Assembly (NCBI RefSeq): GCF_014204915.1
Contig: NZ_JACHMH010000001.1
Span: 7,899,501 to 7,963,500, forward strand
From: Crossiella cryophila
Lineage (GTDB): Bacteria > Actinomycetota > Actinomycetes > Mycobacteriales > Pseudonocardiaceae
Reading direction: 5' to 3'
Length of the DNA stretch: 64,000 bases
The position numbers and the translations under genes were made by a program. The first letter of the stretch is position 1; every line of letters starts with the position of its first letter. Shown piece after piece: positions 59,165 to 64,000 of the stretch. The notes beneath the pieces were generated by a model that worked only from the letters and a program-made list of their open reading frames with translations, ran no database searches and was not told where the DNA came from.

Positions 59165-60523
59165 ATGGCCGTGCGACTCCGCGCGAGTGCCGCCGCGACC
59201 ACCGTGTTGCTGGCCCTGACCGCGCCGCCCGCCCTCGCCGGACCCACCGCCACGACGTTCTATGTGGACCCGGCACACGGCTCCCCCAGTAACCCCGGTA
59301 CCTCCGCCGCGCCCTGGCGCACCCTGGAGGAGGTCCTCGCCTCCGGACGTGTCTTCGCCGCGGGCGACATCCTCTACCTGCGCACCGGAAACCACGGCAG
59401 CCCGGTCGTCCACGGCAGCGTCCCGTCCGGGGTCATCCGGGCGCAGGCCGGACACACCCCGCGCCTGCGCGGCCTGCGATTCCAATCGGGTGCGGCCGGG
59501 TGGACGGTGGCTGGAGTGCTGGTCTCACCATCGGAGGCGGGCGGCGCGTTCAGTAGCGGCAACCTGGTGCGGTTCGACAGTGGCGCCACCGGCAACACCC
59601 TGCGCGACTCCCAGTTGCGCGCGGCCCCGGACGCCGTCGCCGCGGAGTGGGGCAACAACGACTGGGTCACCCGCAGTGGCACCGCGGTGCTGGTCGCGGG
59701 GGCGCGGAACCTGGTGCTGGACAACCGGATCCGCAATGTCCGCAACGGGGTGATGGTGGAGCGGACGTCCAAGGCCGGGGCGGGCGGGACGGGGGCGGTG
59801 GTGCGGGGCAACCGGGTCGAGCACTTCTGGGAGGATGCCTTCCGCTGCAAGGTGAGCGGGTGCGTCATCGAGTACAACCGGGCGGTGAACAGCTACGCGG
59901 TGGTGCCGCCGGGCATGGAGGACGATCCGCCGCACCGGGACATGTTCCAGAGCTACCGCGGTGACGGCAGCTTCACCGAGATCGCCGATGTGGTGTTGCG
60001 CGGCAACGTCTTCCGCAGCCGCCAGGGCACCCGCTACACCCGGATTCCGTTCCAGTACAACGGGAAGTACACCACCCAGGGCATCGGCTGCTTCGACGGC
60101 CCGTACCGGAACTGGACCGTGGAGAACAACGTGGTCCAGGTCGAGGTCGGTCTCGCCCTTGCCCTGTATGGGATCGACGACAGCCGGATCGTCAACAACA
60201 CCGTGGTGCCCGGCCCGCTGGGCACCGCCAGCGAGTTGCGGATCATGCCGGAGAAGGGCGGGAATCCGGCCGAGCGCAACGTGATCCGCAACAACCTGGT
60301 GCACCAGCTCAATGTCGGCGCGGCGGTGAACTCCAGGCAGAGCAACAACATCACCGTCGGCACCGCCTACGACACCTACTTCGTCGACCAGGCAACGCAC
60401 GACCTCCGGCTGCGGCCGGGCAGTCCGGCGATCGACGCGGGCACCGTGCTGGACGCGCCCGCGATCGACGCCGACCGGCAGTCCCGCACGCTGCCGTATG
60501 ACGTTGGGGCCTATGAGTTCTGA
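59165..60523 (+). CDS. Secreted right-handed beta-helix protein
   Basis: 452 residues with a signal peptide (to about 25, PPALAG). The opening TTFYVDPAHGSPSNPGTSAA and APWRTLEEVL pattern and repeated turns such as NLVLDNRIRNVRNGVMVE, GAVVRGNRVEHFWEDAFR and SRIVNNTVVPGP are typical of parallel beta-helix proteins (polysaccharide lyase/pectinase-like). It ends in the common LRPGSPAIDAG...DVGAYEF segment. No definite catalytic set is visible. Probably acts on a polysaccharide. The 3' end overlaps the convergent LysR gene by 13 bases. Confidence 0.87.
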   Translation: MAVRLRASAAATTVLLALTAPPALAGPTATTFYVDPAHGSPSNPGTSAAPWRTLEEVLASGRVFAAGDILYLRTGNHGSPVVHGSVPSGVIRAQAGHTPRLRGLRFQSGAAGWTVAGVLVSPSEAGGAFSSGNLVRFDSGATGNTLRDSQLRAAPDAVAAEWGNNDWVTRSGTAVLVAGARNLVLDNRIRNVRNGVMVERTSKAGAGGTGAVVRGNRVEHFWEDAFRCKVSGCVIEYNRAVNSYAVVPPGMEDDPPHRDMFQSYRGDGSFTEIADVVLRGNVFRSRQGTRYTRIPFQYNGKYTTQGIGCFDGPYRNWTVENNVVQVEVGLALALYGIDDSRIVNNTVVPGPLGTASELRIMPEKGGNPAERNVIRNNLVHQLNVGAAVNSRQSNNITVGTAYDTYFVDQATHDLRLRPGSPAIDAGTVLDAPAIDADRQSRTLPYDVGAYEF

Positions 60524-61404
60524 GTCGCCAGGGCACAGCGCAGGAAGTCCTGGACGACCGGGTTCGCCTCGGCCACGGCGGTCCAGGCCACGCCGACCAC
60601 GCTGGGGCTCACCCCGGTGACCGGCCGGTAGACCACGCCGGGCCGGGCGTAGAAGCGGGCGCTGGACTCGGGGGCCAGCGCGATGCCGTAGCCGTTGGCG
60701 ATCGCGCTGAGCCAGTCGTCGGGCTGGTCGGTGACCGCGCCGATTTTCACCGGGTGACCCTCGCGTTCCTCGGTGGCCAGCCAGTAGTCGCGCCACCGGC
60801 CGGTCTCGGCGGGGGCGGCCACGAACGGCTCATCCCACAGCTCGCGGAAGTCGATCTCCGTCCGGTCGGCCAGTGGATGCGTTGCGGCCAGGGCGATCCA
60901 GCGCGGCTCGGTGCACAGCTCGGCCACCCGGAACGCCTCCTGGCCGGGAAAGGGCAGGCGCAGCAGGGCGATGTCGACCTCGCCGGTGGCCAGTCCGGCG
61001 GTCGGGTTGGACCAGGCGGCCTGGCGCATGTCCACCCGCCAGCCCGGTCGCAGCGCGCCGAACCCGGCGATGATCTCCGGCGTGGCCTCGTTGGCCGCGC
61101 TGGCGATGAACCCGACCCGCAGCACCTTGGCCGCCCGTCCGGCCGCGTGCCTGGTCTCGCGTAACACCTCGTCCCACCCGGCGAGCAGGCCGGGCACCCG
61201 GTCGGCCAGCACCTGGCCGGCCTCGGTGAGTGTCATCCCGGTCCGGGACCGGGTGAACAGCGCGAGCCCGAGCTGGTCCTCCAGGCGGCGGATCTGCTTG
61301 GTCAGCGCGGGCTGGGACACGTACAACAGCTCGGCCGCCCGGCTGAGCGTGCCGTGCTCGGCCACGGCGGCGAAGTAGCGCAGCAACCGCAGGTCCACGT
61401 CCAT
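60511..61404 (-). CDS. LysR-family transcriptional regulator
   Basis: 297 residues. N-terminal winged helix-turn-helix (LLRYFAAVAEHGTLSRAAEL, SQPALTKQIRRLEDQLGLAL) and a periplasmic-binding-protein-like effector domain starting near residue 90 (AKVLRVGFIASAANEATPEI). It is divergent from a DoxX-like membrane gene with 61 bases between starts, the usual layout for a LysR regulator and its target. On the minus strand TATAAC (61412-61417) eight bases before ATG 61404 could be its -10. Confidence 0.93.
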   Translation of the reverse strand: MDVDLRLLRYFAAVAEHGTLSRAAELLYVSQPALTKQIRRLEDQLGLALFTRSRTGMTLTEAGQVLADRVPGLLAGWDEVLRETRHAAGRAAKVLRVGFIASAANEATPEIIAGFGALRPGWRVDMRQAAWSNPTAGLATGEVDIALLRLPFPGQEAFRVAELCTEPRWIALAATHPLADRTEIDFRELWDEPFVAAPAETGRWRDYWLATEEREGHPVKIGAVTDQPDDWLSAIANGYGIALAPESSARFYARPGVVYRPVTGVSPSVVGVAWTAVAEANPVVQDFLRCALATQNS

Positions 61405-61406
61405 TC

Positions 61407-61434
61407 CACCAGGTTATAGACGCAGGTATTGGAC
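61407..61434. promoter_or_regulatory. Divergent LysR/DoxX control region with a direct repeat
   Basis: Two imperfect copies, CAGGTTATAGACGC and CAGGTATTGGACGC (11 of 14 bases equal), lie in tandem between the two divergent starts (61407-61420 and 61421-61434). LysR proteins often bind two adjacent sites in such gaps. Inference from position. Confidence 0.4.
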
Positions 61435-61465
61435 GCGCACCCGGACCCGCCGACAGGCTTGCCGC

Positions 61466-61816
61466 ATGTCAACCGCCTACCTGCTGCTCGCCCTGGCCAC
61501 CATCCTGGTCAACACCGCCGCCGCCGTCGCCGACTTCGCCGGGGCCAGGTTCGTGCGGGCCAACTCCAGCGAACTGAACCTGCCCGCGTCCTGGATCCTG
61601 CCCCTGGGCCTGCTCAAGGCCGCGGGCGCGGGCGGACTCGCACTCGGCCTGCTCGGCTTCGACCTGCTCGGCCTGGCCGCGGCGATCGGCCTGGTGTTGT
61701 TCTTCCTGGGCGCCAACCTGGTGCATCTGCGGGCCAGGGTGTTCCACAACATCGCCGCGCCACTGGCCTTCCTGGCCCTGGCGGTGGCCACGCTGACGCT
61801 GGACCTGGCCCGCTGA
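61466..61816 (+). CDS. DoxX-like four-helix membrane protein
   Basis: 116 residues with four hydrophobic segments (about 3-24, 44-62, 65-84, 92-113) and the DoxX-like SWILPLGLLKAAGAGGLALG pattern between helices 1 and 2. The family is linked in some bacteria to redox or thiol stress, but no partner gene is here. It is the probable target of the divergent LysR regulator. Its stop is one base from the stop of the convergent TPR-OmpA gene. Confidence 0.8.
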   Translation: MSTAYLLLALATILVNTAAAVADFAGARFVRANSSELNLPASWILPLGLLKAAGAGGLALGLLGFDLLGLAAAIGLVLFFLGANLVHLRARVFHNIAAPLAFLALAVATLTLDLAR

Positions 61817-61817
61817 C

Positions 61818-62690
61818 TCAGCCGGGTGCGACGACCACCACCACGGTCCGGTTGCGGGCCGCCGCGTCCGGACCGGCGAACGGGGCCTCGGCCTGTTCGG
61901 CGGTGGCCACGGTGATCGCGCTCAACGGCAGTCCCGGCCCGGCCAGCACCGCCGCCGCGGCACTCGCCCGCCCCAGCGCCACGGTGGATCCACCGCTGGC
62001 CGGTCCACCGGGCAACGCCACCCCGTGACCCAGCACGGTGACCCGCACCGCCGCACCCCGCAGTCGCCGCGCCCACTCGGTCAGCACACGCCGACCAGCG
62101 GCGGTGAACCGGTTGCCGCCCGGCTGGAACAGCCCGTCCTCGAACACGATCCGCAGCTCCCGCTCGCCCCGGCGCACCTGGATCCCCGGCGCGGCAAGGG
62201 TTTCCGCCAGCCCGGCCAGCCGCTGGTCACCGGCGGCGGAGGACACCGGCGGACTCGGCGGGGTCGAGGAGACCGGCGGACCCGACGTGGCGGTGGCCAC
62301 CGGCACCGCCTCGGTGTTGCCGGACAAGGCAATCGGCACCACCACCGCCGCCGCGACCACCAGCACGGTCGCCGCCGCCCCGCCCAGCGCGAGCAGCGGC
62401 ACCGGTTTCCGCCGCCGCCTGCCCTCGGTGATCTCCGCGATCAGCGCGCATCCGGCCAATGCCGCCGGATCCGCCGGCCGCAGCTCCAGTACCCGTTTCC
62501 AGGCCCGGTCCGCGGCGGCCAGGTCGCCGAGCTGGGCGTGCACCCGCGCCTGCAGGTCCAGTACCACCGGCTGGTCATCCGCTTGTGCGGCAAGCACTTC
62601 CAGCGCCTCGCCGTGCTTGCCCTCGCGGGCCAGCACGGCGGCCTCGGCGGCGGCCAGCGCGGCGGTCAGCTCGGTCAGGGCGGTGGTCAT
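61818..62690 (-). CDS. TPR protein with membrane helix and OmpA-like domain
   Basis: 290 residues. Residues 1-90 are TPR-like helices (EAAVLAREGKHGEALEVLAA, DLAAADRAWKRVLELRPADP). A basic RRRRK and a membrane helix (about 98-122) follow, then a Pro/Ser linker and a C-terminal OmpA-like region (AAGRRVLTEWARRLRGAAVR, GRASAAAAVLAG), which in other proteins binds peptidoglycan. The start overlaps the Hsp70-like gene by four bases. It may tie a chaperone-like complex to the membrane or cell wall. Confidence 0.75.
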   Translation of the reverse strand: MTTALTELTAALAAAEAAVLAREGKHGEALEVLAAQADDQPVVLDLQARVHAQLGDLAAADRAWKRVLELRPADPAALAGCALIAEITEGRRRRKPVPLLALGGAAATVLVVAAAVVVPIALSGNTEAVPVATATSGPPVSSTPPSPPVSSAAGDQRLAGLAETLAAPGIQVRRGERELRIVFEDGLFQPGGNRFTAAGRRVLTEWARRLRGAAVRVTVLGHGVALPGGPASGGSTVALGRASAAAAVLAGPGLPLSAITVATAEQAEAPFAGPDAAARNRTVVVVVAPG

Positions 62691-64000
62691 CGTTTGCCGC
62701 CAAGGCCGTTGCGGCTCTGCACGCCGCCGCGCGGGTCGGGCATGGTGGCCGGCATCAGCGCGCGCAGCCGCTGGTTGACACCGGGCAGCGCGGAGATGTC
62801 GTTGCGGGCGATGGCCTGTTCGCCCTCCCTGATCAGCTCGCGCGCCCTGGACCGGGAGGTGAGCTGGTGCTCGTTCTGCCGGAAGTAGTGGAACACCTGG
62901 ACGTCCAGGGTGCCGTCCCGGCGCAGCAGCAGGATCTCCAGGTCGCCGAGGCGGCTCAGCAGTTCCTCGACCGCGGCCGGATCCCCTTCCCCGCGGGCGG
63001 TTTCCGCGCGGCGTTCGATCTCGGCGAGTTCGGCGCGGTCCTCGGCGTCGCCGAGCTGGCGGACCAGCTCACGCAACGCGCTGATCGCGGTGGTCAGTTC
63101 GGCCAGGAGAGCGGGCAGCCGGACGTCGGTGGCCACCTCGTCGAGCACCGCCTGGATCTCGCGCAGCTTCTGATCGGCGGCCGCGGCACTGCCCGCGCTG
63201 GTGTGTGCGGCCCTGACCTCGCCCTTGGCCAGCTCCAGCTGCCTGCCCTGTTCCAGTTCGGTCAGCCGGGTGCGGGCGGCGGCGGAGCCCGCGCGGTCGG
63301 CGTCGGCACGCAGTTCGGCCAGCCGCGCCTCGACCTCGGCCTGCGCGCGTTCGAGTTCGGCCACCTCGGGCGCGTGCACCGAGGACAGGTCGATCTGCGC
63401 CTCGAACTGCTCGTCCACCAGGGGGACCTCGGCGATCACGCCGACCCTGCGGTTCTCGTCGACCTCGAAGGTGATCTCCACATCGGTGCCCATGGGCAGG
63501 TCCAGCCGCACGTCCCGGGGCCGGATCTCGATCATCCCGACCCGCATGTTCCGGTCCGCGCGGCCGCGTTCGCCCTCCACGATCGGGATCCGGATCAGCG
63601 CGTCGGCGTCGGTGCGGCGCAAGGCCACCGAGGTCTGGAAGGTCTCGTGCGCGACCGCGGGCAGCCGGGCGCCCTTGACCAGCATGGCGTGGAAGGTCCC
63701 GTCGGCCTGGCCGAGGCCGAGGGAGTTGGTGAGCACGGTGCCGCCGGGTTCGTTGAGCCAGTGCCGGATACTGATCTCCCCTGGCACCACCGTTTCCCGG
63801 TGACCGGCCGGGCTGATCAGCGAGACGGTGAAGGTGGAGGTGGTCTGCTCGCCGAGCACCACCTCGGTGAGGAAGCCGCCGTTGCCGTCCAGGGCCAGGT
63901 TCGGGGTGCGGAACGGCGGTTGCCCAGCCGGGTTGTCCAGCACCACCTCGTAGCCGGTCCAGTCCATTGTGGAGGGTGCGAGGAACCGTCCGGCCACCGC
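62687..64000 (-). CDS. Hsp70-like protein, C-terminal part (continues past the right edge)
   Basis: The frame is open to the window edge; GTG 63997 is probably internal. The visible 437 codons contain a segment like the Hsp70 substrate-binding domain (VAHETFQTSVALRRTDADAL, IRIPIVEGERGRADRNMRVG, MIEIRPRDVRLDLPMGTDVE), then a long Ala/Glu-rich coiled coil (about 215-350) replacing the usual lid. An ATPase domain is expected outside the window or in a separate upstream gene. It is coupled by four bases to the TPR-OmpA gene. Whether it is a full chaperone or a derived scaffold is open. Confidence 0.7.
   Translation of the reverse strand, partial: AVAGRFLAPSTMDWTGYEVVLDNPAGQPPFRTPNLALDGNGGFLTEVVLGEQTTSTFTVSLISPAGHRETVVPGEISIRHWLNEPGGTVLTNSLGLGQADGTFHAMLVKGARLPAVAHETFQTSVALRRTDADALIRIPIVEGERGRADRNMRVGMIEIRPRDVRLDLPMGTDVEITFEVDENRRVGVIAEVPLVDEQFEAQIDLSSVHAPEVAELERAQAEVEARLAELRADADRAGSAAARTRLTELEQGRQLELAKGEVRAAHTSAGSAAAADQKLREIQAVLDEVATDVRLPALLAELTTAISALRELVRQLGDAEDRAELAEIERRAETARGEGDPAAVEELLSRLGDLEILLLRRDGTLDVQVFHYFRQNEHQLTSRSRARELIREGEQAIARNDISALPGVNQRLRALMPATMPDPRGGVQSRNGLGGKR

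Noticed and set aside
1-64000. Prophage, transposon or conjugative element
   Set aside because: No integrase, transposase, terminase, relaxase or att-like duplication was seen despite mosaic gene content.

Overview
The window is a high-GC (roughly 70-75%) actinobacterial chromosome segment. pafA, pafB, pafC, tatA, tatC and a HelY-type helicase point to Actinomycetota with a Pup-proteasome system. The protein styles (NB-ARC/TPR regulators, ECF42 sigma factor, secreted hydrolases with Ala-rich signal peptides, GTG starts, leaderless promoters) fit a Pseudonocardiales-like organism. The genus is an inference. I found no tRNA, rRNA, CRISPR array, insertion sequence or phage genes.

Left part (1-22.4 kb): the usually compact block pafA-pafB-pafC-tatA-tatC-(lipid kinase)-helY lies on the minus strand but is split by two insertions. 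One carries an NLR-like NB-ARC/TPR gene and an alpha/beta hydrolase (about 5.2-9.4 kb). The other (about 11.4-21 kb) carries a methyltransferase, an ECF42 sigma factor with its DGPF/YCII partner, a double SRPBCC protein, a VanZ-like membrane protein, a DUF3626 protein, an ArsO-like flavoprotein and a scrambled locus fusing a protease propeptide to an N-truncated metallo-beta-lactamase-fold enzyme. Degenerate repeats (a 17-bp minisatellite, a perfect 12-copy heptamer, and a low-complexity 474-bp gap) fall in or at the edges of these insertions.

Middle part (22.4-42.3 kb): a PAP2-lipid kinase fusion, a DUF418 membrane protein, a TetR/class II aldolase pair with a palindromic operator, two tandem secreted serine hydrolases, a LuxR-type regulator, a Ser/Thr kinase with an extracellular GH16-like domain, a DUF1540 protein behind an iron-box-like promoter, two GNAT enzymes, a frameshifted limonene-epoxide-hydrolase-like gene, a VanY-type carboxypeptidase, a methyltransferase, a secreted alpha/beta hydrolase, a DUF362-SDR operon, a beta-propeller/helical-protein operon and a small crystallin-like protein.

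Right part (42.5-64 kb): a ROK regulator with a GH10 xylanase, a secreted OB-fold-like protein, a 1,040-residue secreted protein joining a NucA/NucB-type nuclease domain to a DUF4434 glycosidase-like barrel, RidA plus a conserved hypothetical, a second NLR-like protein, a LuxR-type ATPase regulator with a broken P-loop, an antigen-85-like esterase, an elastase-like protease, a tightly controlled HTH/Clp-N/serine-hydrolase operon, a beta-helix protein, a LysR/DoxX pair, and the end of an Hsp70-like/TPR-OmpA operon.

The most interesting signals are: two NLR-like proteins sharing an N-terminal Q-A-centred motif that resembles bacterial amyloid-signalling motifs; an ECF42 module with a matching promoter and a hairpin over the sigma-factor start codon; an iron-box promoter before a Cys-rich DUF1540 gene; the nuclease-glycosidase fusion; and the gene-decay junction at 19.4-20.8 kb.
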